Positions 22,717 to 30,707 of a DNA stretch of 35,865 nt are shown piece by piece (position 1 is the stretch's first letter; each line of letters opens with the position of its first letter). Source of the DNA: Lachnospiraceae bacterium (GTDB lineage: Bacteria; Bacillota; Clostridia; Lachnospirales; Lachnospiraceae); NCBI GenBank assembly GCA_029005135.1, contig JAQXFO010000057.1, forward strand, positions 1-35,865. Reading direction: 5' to 3'. Below the pieces are notes generated by a model, which was not told the DNA's origin, did not search any database, and saw only the letters and a program-made list of their open reading frames with translations. The translations under genes and the position numbers were made by a program.

Positions 22717-24396
22717 ATGAAACCTGCGAAAAAGATCGTGCTGACAGGCATCATTTTTGTCGTCATCGCGGCAGTGCTGTTCTGGGTCATGCTGCCGCCC
22801 ATCAATCTTCAGGCTCAGAGCTTCTATATGTGGCTGTTTTTCTCGCTGCTTCTGACGGCGCTTCTGACCGGGCCCTTCATGCGGCGGGATCGTCAGAGCC
22901 GTTTCGACACGCAGTTTGACCCCCGCAATCCGGCTTCCTTCTTTGCCTCTGTGTTCGGTTCCAGGCAGGAGACGATGGGAAAGGGCCGCTTCCGCCTGTC
23001 CCTGATGACTCTGGCCGGTGCGGTCATCCTTATCATGCTGCTGTGCCACGTCCTGTCGCTGGATATTTTCCACGCAAAAACCTACGCTAACCGTATCGTG
23101 CCGGTGGACGGCGAGGCGGCCGACCTGCCGACCTCGGAGGATGTGGATCATATCTCCCTGATGGATACCGACAGCGCCCGTATCCTGGGCAACCGTGTGA
23201 TCGGCTCTCTGTCGGATGTGGTTTCGCAGTTTGAAGTCTCAGAGGATTACAACACCCTGGTCTGCCAGGACAAGGTGATCAAGGTGGTACCCCTCGATTA
23301 CGGCGGTTTCTTCAAATTCGTCAACAATTACAGAAACGGTACGCCGGGTTATGTCAAGGTGGATACCCAGTCCTTCGATGCCACCTTCGTGCGTCTTGAG
23401 AAGGGACTCCGCTACACGCCGAACGGCTATTTCTTCAAAAATCTGGCCCGCCACGTTCGTTTGATGCACCCGACAGCCATTATCGACAGCGCCCGTTTCG
23501 AGATCGACGAGGACGGCAACCCCTACTGGGTCAACACCGTCTACGGCCGCAAGTTCCTCTTTGGCGGCGATGTCGTCAAGGGCGCCATCGTGACGGATCC
23601 CTACACGGGTCAGAGCGATTATTATAAGCTGGCCGATATTCCGGACTGGGTGGACATCGTCTTCACCGGCAATTTCACCACCACGCTGTACGATTCTTAC
23701 GGCATGCTCCGCAACGGCTGGCTCAACTCGGTGATCAGCCAGAAGGGCTGCCTCAAAACGACCGATGATTTTGGTTATCTGGCTAAAGGCAAGGATATCT
23801 ATATCTACACCGGCATCACCTCGGTGGCCGCCGATCAGTCCAACCTGGGCTTCATCATGGTCAATGCCCGCACCGGTGACTGTACCTACGTGGCCTGCGC
23901 CGGTGCCGAGGAGTATTCGGCGATGTCGGCAGCCCAGGGTGCGCTGCAGAATTACGGCTATCGCGCCTCCTTCCCGTCCCTGGTCACCGTCGACGGCGTG
24001 CCGACCTACGTGATGGTGCTGAAGGATACCGCCGGTCTTATTAAGGACTATGCCGCCGTCAATGTGACGAATTACACGATCGTTTCGACCGGTGCCAGCC
24101 TGGATGCGGCTCTGGCGGATTACAGAACCCTTTTGAAGCGGGATAATATCGCGGTGGAAGAGGATGAGGAAAATGCTGTCACGGCAGATATTGTGGTGGA
24201 TCGCCTGAGCCTTGCCTCCACCGGCGGCGATACCTGGGCTTACCTCATCACCGCCGATGATACCATCTACAAGATCGCGGTGGCCGCTGATGAGAGAGTT
24301 GTGGCTCTGGAGGCCGGGGATAAGGTCACGGTGACCTACGCGGCCGTCAGGGCAGAGGATGAGGTGATACCGCTCATGTCGCTGACGATCCGATAA
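22717..24396 (+). CDS. Uncharacterised membrane-anchored protein
   Basis: 559 aa. I cannot assign it to a named family. Hydrophobic segments lie near residues 7-26, 38-56 and 92-114. Between the second and third is a basic loop (MRRDRQSRFDTQFDPRN). After about residue 115 the protein is soluble and, by the positive-inside rule, probably extracytoplasmic. It contains SLMDTDSARILGNRVIGSLSD, a VSQFEVSEDYN segment and many Tyr/Asp/Gly-rich beta-like stretches (PYTGQSDYY, TGITSVAADQSNLGF). The last ~80 residues (VTADIVVDRLSLASTGG to the end) look like a small separate beta domain. The purine-rich AAAGGAAAGG lies rather far (~13 nt) before the ATG. It stands alone between two terminators. Confidence 0.88.
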   Translation: MKPAKKIVLTGIIFVVIAAVLFWVMLPPINLQAQSFYMWLFFSLLLTALLTGPFMRRDRQSRFDTQFDPRNPASFFASVFGSRQETMGKGRFRLSLMTLAGAVILIMLLCHVLSLDIFHAKTYANRIVPVDGEAADLPTSEDVDHISLMDTDSARILGNRVIGSLSDVVSQFEVSEDYNTLVCQDKVIKVVPLDYGGFFKFVNNYRNGTPGYVKVDTQSFDATFVRLEKGLRYTPNGYFFKNLARHVRLMHPTAIIDSARFEIDEDGNPYWVNTVYGRKFLFGGDVVKGAIVTDPYTGQSDYYKLADIPDWVDIVFTGNFTTTLYDSYGMLRNGWLNSVISQKGCLKTTDDFGYLAKGKDIYIYTGITSVAADQSNLGFIMVNARTGDCTYVACAGAEEYSAMSAAQGALQNYGYRASFPSLVTVDGVPTYVMVLKDTAGLIKDYAAVNVTNYTIVSTGASLDAALADYRTLLKRDNIAVEEDEENAVTADIVVDRLSLASTGGDTWAYLITADDTIYKIAVAADERVVALEAGDKVTVTYAAVRAEDEVIPLMSLTIR

Positions 24397-24404
24397 AAAA
24401 GACA

Positions 24405-24439
24405 TAGAAAAAAGAGACCGGTGAGGTCTCTTTTTTCTA
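24405..24439 (+). terminator. Strong intrinsic terminator after the 559-aa protein gene
   Basis: A 15-bp perfect stem (arms 24405-24419 and 24425-24439, core GAGACC/GGTCTC) with loop GGTGA. The right arm holds six T, and the A-rich left arm makes it potentially bidirectional. Confidence 0.92.
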
Positions 24440-24461
24440 TTGTATTATGAGGAAGGAGTCA

Positions 24462-24521
24462 ATGAAAAAGAAGAAGTTGTTTTTCTTTTGTCTATGGTTA
24501 CATCATAAAGGGAGACTGTGA
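24462..24521 (+). CDS. Candidate 19-aa leader peptide
   Basis: ATG to TGA gives 19 residues, with the run KKKK, then FFF, C, W and HH. AGGAAGGAG sits just upstream (24450-24458). An in-frame ATG at 24447 is an alternative start. An intrinsic terminator (24582-24614) lies 60 nt downstream and just before the DUF4317 gene, which fits a leader-peptide attenuator. No clear promoter was found between 24440 and 24460. A chance open frame cannot be excluded. Confidence 0.35.
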   Translation: MKKKKLFFFCLWLHHKGRL

Positions 24522-24581
24522 GAACAGTATGGAGAGGGTAAGAAATTTTCGTAAATAAAAAATGGACAGAGTGTGAACGAC

Positions 24582-24614
24582 AGCCGGTGTTTGACTTCAC
24601 CGGTTTTTGCTTTT
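24582..24614 (+). terminator. Terminator 22 nt before the DUF4317 gene, possible attenuator
   Basis: CCGGTG (24584-24589) and CACCGG (24598-24603) form a GC-rich stem, extended by A-U and G-U pairs to 8 bp, with loop TTTGACTT. TTTTTGCTTTT follows. It lies in the leader of the next operon rather than after a conventional gene. Confidence 0.8.
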
Positions 24615-24636
24615 ATGATGGACAGGAGGTGACGCT

Positions 24637-25257
24637 ATGATCGATCGTGATGCTATGCTCGAGCTGACACGCCGGATGACGCCGGAGCGCACCTGCCTGA
24701 GACGGATGGCGGGGGCTTATTTTGACGAAAACGGTGAGCTTGACAACACATTTAACATATTTGTCCGCGGTCTGAAGCCGGCGGAACTGGCAAAGAACCT
24801 GGCCATCGCCAAGGCGATCCCCTTCGGAAGGACCAATGACCAGCTGAAGGAATACCGTTTTCGTGAGGGCGCGAAGGCAGGGGACAGCTTCGCCAGACTC
24901 CTGATGGGGATCCGTTCCTGTGCCCTGGAGAATGATCTTCTGCTGGAGGTTCTCTATGAACAGATCGGTCTTCACTACGTGGCCTTCGGGCCCTTTGCCT
25001 TCAGTCTGTTTCACGGTGTCTTCGATATCCCGGGCAAGGCGAAGGACAAGAGCTATCTCTATGACGGCGACCGGGTGTATGAATTCCTGATCGGCGGCAT
25101 TTGTCCGCTGACAGACCGTTATGAGATGGGGGAGCCCGACTATGGGTTTCTCTATCCGGCCTACGCGGAGAGGAGTGCGATCCTCAACGCCATCGACATA
25201 TTTGAAAAGGATCCGAAGAATCCGCAGCAGGATATGACACAGACCCTTCTGGGATAG
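24637..25257 (+). CDS. DUF4317 family protein, short form
   Basis: 206 aa. It resembles the N-terminal half of DUF4317 proteins: it begins with an L-T-R-R-x-TPE segment, followed by MAGAYFDENGEL, then LLLEVLYEQI, YLYDGDRVYEFLIGGICPL and YGFLYPAYAERSAILN. Full-length members that I recall are about twice as long, so this copy lacks the C-terminal half. The stop is clean and a new operon gene follows, with no sign of a frameshifted remainder. AGGAGG is 8 nt before the ATG. The function of the family is unknown. Confidence 0.8.
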   Translation: MIDRDAMLELTRRMTPERTCLRRMAGAYFDENGELDNTFNIFVRGLKPAELAKNLAIAKAIPFGRTNDQLKEYRFREGAKAGDSFARLLMGIRSCALENDLLLEVLYEQIGLHYVAFGPFAFSLFHGVFDIPGKAKDKSYLYDGDRVYEFLIGGICPLTDRYEMGEPDYGFLYPAYAERSAILNAIDIFEKDPKNPQQDMTQTLLG

Positions 25258-25265
25258 AGGACTCG

Positions 25266-25285
25266 CTTCCGGCCGGGACCGGAAG
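25266..25285 (+). other. Intercistronic hairpin
   Basis: CTTCCGG and CCGGAAG form a perfect 7-bp stem around CCGGGA, starting 9 nt after the DUF4317 stop. There is no U-tract, so it is more likely an mRNA processing or stability element than a terminator. Confidence 0.5.
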
Positions 25286-25313
25286 ATAAAGGATGATAAG
25301 GAGGAGCGATATT

Positions 25314-26222
25314 ATGGCAGCACTGACACTGGTGATCATGGCCGCGGGCATGGGCAGCCGCTACGGCGGACTCAAGCAGATCGACCCCGTCGACGGGGAC
25401 GGCCACATCATTATGGACTTTTCGGCCTATGACGCGATGGCAGCCGGCTTTGACCGCATCGTGTTTGTCATTAAGAAAGAAAATGAAGATGACTTCCGCC
25501 GGGTGATCGGCGACCGTCTGGCGGAAAAGATTGAGGTCCGGTACGCGTATCAGGATATCCGGGATCTGCCGGCGGGCTTTTCCGTGCCGGAAGGGCGGGT
25601 GAAGCCCTGGGGTACCGGACAGGCCCTCCTGTGCTGTGCCGATCTCGTGGACGGCCCCTGTGCCGTCATCAATGCCGACGATTATTACGGCCCCGCGGCT
25701 TTTCGTCTGGTAGCCGACTATCTGAGAAGCCATCGGGATGACGACAAATACCGCTACGTGATGGCGGGCTTTCGTCTCGACAGGACCCTCACGGACAACG
25801 GCTCCGTCTCCCGGGGCGTCTGCACCGTGGACGAGGCGGGCTGCCTGACGGATGTGACTGAGCGAACCCGCATCGAGAAGAGGCCTGACGGGCCGGCATT
25901 TTCGGAAGACGGCGGCCGGACCTGGCAGAGCCTGCCGGGGGAAATGCCGGTTTCGATGAATATGTGGGGCTTCGGGGCGAGCATTTTCCCGGAACTTCGG
26001 GCGCGCTTTGCGGCTTTCCTGACGGAGACGCTGTCGGTCAATCCGCTGAAGGGCGAATACTATCTGCCCTTTGTCGTCAATGAGCTTCTCAAGGAGGGCA
26101 AGGCCTCGGTCCGGGTCCTTCGAACGCCCGATCAGTGGTACGGCGTGACCTACCGCGAGGATAAGGCGGTCGTCACGGCGGCGCTGACGGCGATGGAGGC
26201 GGAGGGCCTCTACCGTTTCTGA
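25314..26222 (+). CDS. Sugar-nucleotide-type nucleotidyltransferase
   Basis: 302 aa of the NTP-transferase (GT-A-like) fold. The N-terminal VIMAAGMGSRYGGLKQIDPV is the nucleotide-binding G-x-G-x-R-x-x-x-L-K signature. VINADDYYGPAA carries the metal-binding Asp. The C-terminal part has MNMWGFGASIFPEL and KGEYYLPFVVNEL. Family members couple a sugar phosphate to an NTP; the substrate is not identifiable. AAGGAGGAG sits 6 nt before this ATG; an earlier in-frame start overlaps that site. The genes that follow (oxidoreductase, HAD phosphatase) suggest a small sugar-metabolism operon. Confidence 0.88.
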   Translation: MAALTLVIMAAGMGSRYGGLKQIDPVDGDGHIIMDFSAYDAMAAGFDRIVFVIKKENEDDFRRVIGDRLAEKIEVRYAYQDIRDLPAGFSVPEGRVKPWGTGQALLCCADLVDGPCAVINADDYYGPAAFRLVADYLRSHRDDDKYRYVMAGFRLDRTLTDNGSVSRGVCTVDEAGCLTDVTERTRIEKRPDGPAFSEDGGRTWQSLPGEMPVSMNMWGFGASIFPELRARFAAFLTETLSVNPLKGEYYLPFVVNELLKEGKASVRVLRTPDQWYGVTYREDKAVVTAALTAMEAEGLYRF

Positions 26223-26265
26223 CTAAAAATAGAAGAAACAGCTGTACAGAAGAGAGGATAATACC

Positions 26266-27225
26266 ATGCTGAAAGTACTGACCATCGGCAGCAGCACGAT
26301 AACCGATACGATGCGGGAGGCCATTGCCATGACACCCGGCATCGTCCATACCGCCGTTTATTCCCGGGATCCGGCCCGGGCGGCAGCCTATGCGGCCCGC
26401 TGCGGCGTCTCAATCTATGGGACGGACAAGGCGGCGCTGATGGCGGATGACAATGTGAACACCGTCTATGTGGCCTCGCCGAACAGCTGCCACTATGCGG
26501 ATGCGCGTCTGGCACTGCTGTCGGGGTGCCACGTTATTGTGGAGAAGCCCTTCACCGATACGCCGGAGGAGGCAGCCGAGCTTTTTGCCCTGGCGGAGGA
26601 GAGGGGACTGTTTCTCATGGAAGCCATCAGTACGATCCATATGCCGGTCTTCGCGGCGGTCAGAAGCTGGCTTGGCCGCATCGGCACGGTGACGCTGGCC
26701 TCCTTCAATTACAGTCAGTATTCCAGCCGCTATACGGCTTATCAGGAGGGACATGTCACCAATGTCTTCGATACGGCCTTCCGGGGCGGGGCGCTCCGGG
26801 ACATCAATATCTATAATCTTCATGTGATGACGGCCCTTTTCGGCCGTCCGCTGACCGCCTCCTACGGCGCCAACCGGGGCTTTAACGGGGTGGACACCTC
26901 CGGCATCGTGACGGCGGACTACGGCTCTATGAAGGCAGTCTGCCTGGGGTCCAAGGACTGCAACGGCGACGACCGGGTCTCAATCCAGGGAACACTGGGC
27001 CGTATCGCGGTGACGGATGCCGGCAATCGCTGGCACAGCGCCGAGCTGATTCTCCGGGACGGCACACGGGAAAGTGTCTCCTCCGATCCGACGGTCAACC
27101 GCCTGACCTATGAAACGGCAGATTTTACGGGGATGACGGAGAAGGAAGACAGGGCTGCCTATGAGGCCCTGAAGAAGGAAACCCTGGATGTGATGGCACT
27201 TCTGGCCATGGCGGAGGCATCATGA
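26266..27225 (+). CDS. Gfo/Idh/MocA family oxidoreductase
   Basis: 319 aa. The N-terminal Rossmann domain contains VYVASPNSCHYADAR and the hallmark VEKPFTDT with catalytic Lys. The second domain has GGALRDINIYNLHV, the usual GG-x-x-x-D-x-x-x-Y/H signature. The first glycine motif is unusual (TIGSSTITD instead of GxGxxG). Members reduce or oxidise sugars or their derivatives with NAD(P). AGAGAGG precedes the ATG; the gene lies 43 nt after the nucleotidyltransferase. It ends with an ATGA overlap with the HAD gene. Confidence 0.9.
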   Translation: MLKVLTIGSSTITDTMREAIAMTPGIVHTAVYSRDPARAAAYAARCGVSIYGTDKAALMADDNVNTVYVASPNSCHYADARLALLSGCHVIVEKPFTDTPEEAAELFALAEERGLFLMEAISTIHMPVFAAVRSWLGRIGTVTLASFNYSQYSSRYTAYQEGHVTNVFDTAFRGGALRDINIYNLHVMTALFGRPLTASYGANRGFNGVDTSGIVTADYGSMKAVCLGSKDCNGDDRVSIQGTLGRIAVTDAGNRWHSAELILRDGTRESVSSDPTVNRLTYETADFTGMTEKEDRAAYEALKKETLDVMALLAMAEAS

Positions 27226-28100
27226 TCCGGCTCATCGGCTTTGACCTGGACGGCACTCTGCTGACCGATGATAAGCGGGTTACACCCAGGACCCGGGCGG
27301 TGCTGGCCTCCTGCGCGGCTCGGGGCATCGCTCTTGTGCCGGTGACGGGACGTCCCTTCAGCGCGATACCCGGGGAAGTGCTGGCGCTTCCCGGTGTTCG
27401 CTATGCTGCCGCGGCCTCGGGAGCGGATATCCGGGATCTTCTGACGGGGGAAATCCTTAACCGGGATGTGATCCCGACGGCAACGGCACTGACGATCCTC
27501 CGGGCGCTGGAGGAGGCCGGCTTTCTCGATATGGCCTTCATTGACGGTGTCGGCTATGCCGAAAGCGCCAATCTCGAAAAGGCGATCGCCTGGGCTCCCG
27601 ATGAGGGAACCCGGCAGTATCTGAAGCATAACCGCACGCCGGTAGCGGATCTGAGGGAATACGTGGCTGATCAGGCGTGCGGTATCGAGAAATTTACTGT
27701 GACCTTTCCCCGTGACTGCCGGGGCGAGCAGATCGGGGTGGAACGGGCCCTTGAGGTTCTGAAGCCCTATGCGGATCTCATCCATGTGGTCTGCGGCAGA
27801 AATATCAGCCTTGAGGCGGGGAGCGCAACGGCGGACAAGGGACGGGCACTGACGCTCCTCGGCGAAAGACTCGGCATCCCGCAGGCCGAAATCATGGCCA
27901 TCGGTGACAGCGGCAATGACATCGATATGCGCCGAAGCGCCGGGATCTTCGCGGCCATGGGCAATGCGGAGGCAGCGCTAAAGGCTGCGGCTGATTTTGT
28001 GACCCTGACCAATGAGGAAGACGGCGCGGCGGCAGCCATCCTGCGGGCGGTGCCGGAGCTGAACCTGAGCCCAAAAGCACAAAATGAAACAAAATTGTAA
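27222..28100 (+). CDS. HAD superfamily phosphatase, Cof type
   Basis: 292 aa. HAD motif I is FDLDGTLL (Asp8, Asp10), motif II PVTGRP, the motif III Lys in ATADKGRAL, and motif IV GDSGNDIDM. The large middle cap and the Cof-like layout point to a sugar-phosphate or FMN-type phosphatase. The ATG overlaps the stop of the oxidoreductase gene, giving translational coupling. Its TAA stop overlaps a WalR-like box used by the next promoter. Confidence 0.93.
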   Translation: MIRLIGFDLDGTLLTDDKRVTPRTRAVLASCAARGIALVPVTGRPFSAIPGEVLALPGVRYAAAASGADIRDLLTGEILNRDVIPTATALTILRALEEAGFLDMAFIDGVGYAESANLEKAIAWAPDEGTRQYLKHNRTPVADLREYVADQACGIEKFTVTFPRDCRGEQIGVERALEVLKPYADLIHVVCGRNISLEAGSATADKGRALTLLGERLGIPQAEIMAIGDSGNDIDMRRSAGIFAAMGNAEAALKAAADFVTLTNEEDGAAAAILRAVPELNLSPKAQNETKL

Positions 28101-28112
28101 CAAATAGGTTAA
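28096..28112 (+). promoter_or_regulatory. WalR-like box upstream of the NlpC/P60 gene
   Basis: TGTAAC (28096-28101), five bases (AAATA), GGTTAA (28107-28112). This is 11 of 12 positions of TGTWAH-N5-TGTWAH. It lies 6 nt upstream of the -35 and overlaps the stop codon of the HAD gene. Confidence 0.5.
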
Positions 28113-28118
28113 TAAAAC

Positions 28119-28147
28119 TTGATTTCTGGAAATAATAATGATAAAAT
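28119..28147 (+). promoter_or_regulatory. Promoter of the NlpC/P60 hydrolase gene
   Basis: TTGATT (28119-28124), 17-nt spacer, TAAAAT (28142-28147). The predicted leader is about 58 nt. Confidence 0.7.
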
Positions 28148-28211
28148 TCCTCTTGTGTTAATCTACATTTTCGCCAATTGAGTGAAAAGGTAAGTAATAA
28201 GGGGATTTTTC

Positions 28212-29474
28212 ATGAGAAAAAAACTGATCTGTATGATGCTGGCAGGAGCGATGGTTGTGGGGATGACCGTGAGCGCTTTTGCCGATCAGGAAGAGGATAT
28301 CCGCAATCAGAAGGCAGCCGCGGAAGCGCAGCTGGGGGATACCTACAGCAGTCTCGACGCATTGGCAGCCAAACAGAAGGAACTGCAGGATCAGATCTCG
28401 GCCGTGAACGCCGACCTGGTGGACCTGCTGGTTCAGATCAGCCAGGCCGAGCAGGACATCGAGTCGACCAAGGGCCTGATCTCGACGACCGAAGGCCAGA
28501 TCGATTATACACAGGAATCGCTTGAGGCCGAGAATGACAAGAAGGATCAGCAGTACCGCGATATGGTCAACCGTATCCAGTACATTTACGAAAAAGGCGG
28601 TACCGCCGGCTGGACGACCATCCTTCTGAAGGCCGATTCCCTGGCGAACTTCCTGAACCGTGCCGAGTATACGACACAGTTGGAAAATGCCGACCGCAAC
28701 GCGCTGAATGCCTATGAAGCGACCATCGCCCAGATCGAGCAGACGGAAGCGGAGCTTCAGGTTCAGAAGACCATGCTGGAAGAGCAGCAGAGAAGCCTGG
28801 AAGCCCAGGAGGCCATGCTGGAAGAGCAGAAGGCCAATCTGGAGACCGAGCTGGCCAACAAGCAGGCTCAGGACGCCGATTACGCCAATCAGATCGAAGA
28901 AGCCAAGGCTCAGGCCAGAGCTATCGAATCGCTGATTGCTCAGCAGCAGGCCGAGCTGGAACGCATCGAAGCCGAGAAGGAAGCGGCCCGCCGAGCGGCC
29001 GAGGAAGAAGCCGCCCGTCAGGAAGCGGCCCGTAAGGCCGCGGAGGAAGAGGCAGCCCGTCAGGCCGCCATCAGCGGCGCCGGTTCATCCTCCGGCAGCA
29101 GCGGCACCGTCTCCGGCGGCTCCTCCGGCGATCAGATCGTGGCCTATGCCTGCCAGTTCATCGGCAATCCCTACGTCTGGGGCGGCAACTCCCTGACACA
29201 CGGCATCGACTGCAGCCACTTCGTCTGGCAGGTCCTCAGGAACTGCGGCGTCTACAGCGGCGGCTACATGACCTCAGGCTACTGGGCCACAGCCGGCAGA
29301 CCGGTCGGCTCCCTGGCGGAAGCCCAGGCCGGCGACGTCATCGTTTATTCCGGTCATGTTGCGATTTACGACGGAAATGGTATGATTGTGGAAGCTAAAG
29401 GTGCTGCCTGGGGAATCACACATGATCGCCGGGCAGATTGCAGAGGCATCGTGGCCATTCGTCGATTCACATGA
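28212..29474 (+). CDS. Exported coiled-coil NlpC/P60 peptidoglycan endopeptidase (CwlO/PcsB-like)
   Basis: 420 aa. A signal peptide (residues 1-25, VSAFADQ) is followed by a long coiled coil (about 26-290) with RIQYIYEKGG, the segment shared with the SleB-like protein at 20711-22009. A Ser/Gly linker (about 295-310) leads into an NlpC/P60 domain with the catalytic GIDCSHFV (Cys334) and GHVAIYDG (His382). The third position falls in EAKGAAWGITHDR. It should cut D-Glu-(m)DAP-type peptide links. AAGGGGA precedes the ATG. A strong terminator closes this single-gene unit. A WalR-like box at the promoter fits regulation of this gene class in Bacillus. Confidence 0.94.
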   Translation: MRKKLICMMLAGAMVVGMTVSAFADQEEDIRNQKAAAEAQLGDTYSSLDALAAKQKELQDQISAVNADLVDLLVQISQAEQDIESTKGLISTTEGQIDYTQESLEAENDKKDQQYRDMVNRIQYIYEKGGTAGWTTILLKADSLANFLNRAEYTTQLENADRNALNAYEATIAQIEQTEAELQVQKTMLEEQQRSLEAQEAMLEEQKANLETELANKQAQDADYANQIEEAKAQARAIESLIAQQQAELERIEAEKEAARRAAEEEAARQEAARKAAEEEAARQAAISGAGSSSGSSGTVSGGSSGDQIVAYACQFIGNPYVWGGNSLTHGIDCSHFVWQVLRNCGVYSGGYMTSGYWATAGRPVGSLAEAQAGDVIVYSGHVAIYDGNGMIVEAKGAAWGITHDRRADCRGIVAIRRFT

Positions 29475-29506
29475 TAATGACATTTTGACTCATACACGCA
29501 CCGAAG

Positions 29507-29534
29507 AACCTTTCGCTTACGGCGAAAGGTTTTT
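29507..29534 (+). terminator. Terminator of the NlpC/P60 gene
   Basis: AACCTTTCGC and GCGAAAGGTT form a perfect 10-bp stem with loop TTACG, followed by TTT within a longer T run. Confidence 0.92.
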
Positions 29535-29567
29535 CGCATGAGAACAGCTTTTTTCCGGAGGTATGTC

Positions 29568-30473
29568 ATGACACTTCAGCAGCTGATCTATGCCGTCACT
29601 GTTGCCGAGGAGGGATCTATCAATAAGGCGGCCCAGAACCTGTTCATTTCCCAGTCCTCACTTTCCCAGAGTCTGATGAAGCTGGAGGAGGAGATTTCCC
29701 TGACCATTTTCCGGCGGACGAACCGCGGTATCGAGAAGACGCCGGAGGGTGAGGAGTTCCTGACCTACGCCCGTCAGATCGTGGACCAGTACCGGCTGGC
29801 CGAGGCACGTTATGTGGATAAAAAGGAGACGCGGCGCAGCTTCTCCGTCTCCTGTCAGCACTATACCTTTGCGGTGAAGGCTTTTGTTGAAATGGCGCGG
29901 CGCTTCCGGCCGGATGAGTATGCCTTCGGTATCTATGAGGGAAGAACCTCTGAGGTCATCGATAATGTCCGCCATGCCAAAAGCGAGCTGGGCATTCTGT
30001 ATATCGACGATTTCAACGAATCCATCATCCGGCGGCTTCTTGCCGGCAACGAGCTGGAGTTCACCGAGCTTTTCCCGTGCCGCACCTACGTCTATATGGC
30101 GGCGGCCAATCCCCTGTCGGAACGGGAGGTGCTGACGCTGGAGGATCTGAAGCCCTATCCCTGCCTGGCCTTTGATCAGGGCAGCAATACTCCCTTTGCC
30201 ATGGCGGAGGAGGTGTTCAGCACGTATCATTACCGCCAGATCATCAAGGTCTCAGACCGGGCTACCATGCTCAACCTGATGATCGGTCTCAATGGCTACA
30301 CCCTCTGTTCCGGCATTATCTGTGAAGAACTGAACGGTTCGGATTATGTGGCGGTGCCCCTGGCTTCTGACAGTGTGATGCATATCGGCTATATCAGCCG
30401 GTCCGGTGTGCGGCTGAGCCATCTGGGGCTTATGTATCTGGAGGAACTTAAGAAGTTCCGTCCTCTGGCCTGA
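29568..30473 (+). CDS. LysR family transcriptional regulator
   Basis: 301 aa. The N-terminal winged helix has the LysR signature (AVTVAEEGSINKAAQNLFISQSSLSQSL, given here only as a landmark, about residues 9-34), then a co-inducer-binding domain of two Rossmann-like halves. ATG 29568 has GGAGG 7 nt upstream; an earlier in-frame ATG does not. The gene lies between two strong terminators and 235 nt upstream of the sulfhydrylase gene, in the same direction. Control of that sulfur-assimilation gene is likely by position, but the inducer is unknown. Confidence 0.92.
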   Translation: MTLQQLIYAVTVAEEGSINKAAQNLFISQSSLSQSLMKLEEEISLTIFRRTNRGIEKTPEGEEFLTYARQIVDQYRLAEARYVDKKETRRSFSVSCQHYTFAVKAFVEMARRFRPDEYAFGIYEGRTSEVIDNVRHAKSELGILYIDDFNESIIRRLLAGNELEFTELFPCRTYVYMAAANPLSEREVLTLEDLKPYPCLAFDQGSNTPFAMAEEVFSTYHYRQIIKVSDRATMLNLMIGLNGYTLCSGIICEELNGSDYVAVPLASDSVMHIGYISRSGVRLSHLGLMYLEELKKFRPLA

Positions 30474-30552
30474 GACGCCGCAGGGAACACCGGTTCATTG
30501 ATGGGCAAAGTGAAATCATAGAAAAACACCTGATATTAATGGGGACGATTTA

Positions 30553-30595
30553 AAAGGCCTGTTATCGGTAATTCCGATAACAGGCCTTTGTTTTT
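30553..30595 (+). terminator. Terminator of the LysR gene
   Basis: A 16-bp perfect stem (AAAGGCCTGTTATCGG with its complement) and loop TAATT, followed by GTTTTT. Confidence 0.95.
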
Positions 30596-30623
30596 ATGAA
30601 TTAACACCTTTTATCAAATTCAT
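30596..30623. promoter_or_regulatory. Inverted repeat upstream of the sulfhydrylase gene, possible LysR operator
   Basis: ATGAATT (30596-30602) and AATTCAT (30617-30623) are exact complements with 14 nt between. The repeat spans the candidate -35 of the metY promoter. The spacing is longer than the usual LysR T-N11-A box, so the link to the neighbouring regulator is only positional. Confidence 0.4.
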
Positions 30624-30639
30624 ACTAATATACTATACA
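30611..30639 (+). promoter_or_regulatory. Candidate promoter of metY
   Basis: TTATCA (30611-30616), 17 nt, TATACA (30634-30639). Both boxes match 4 of 6; an overlapping TATACT (30629-30634) is a better -10 but lacks a well-spaced -35. Confidence 0.4.
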
Positions 30640-30707
30640 TAAGGAACGCACCTTAACGACTCAGAATCACCATTTAAGACTATGATAACCACAAGGGGGT
30701 AATTACT

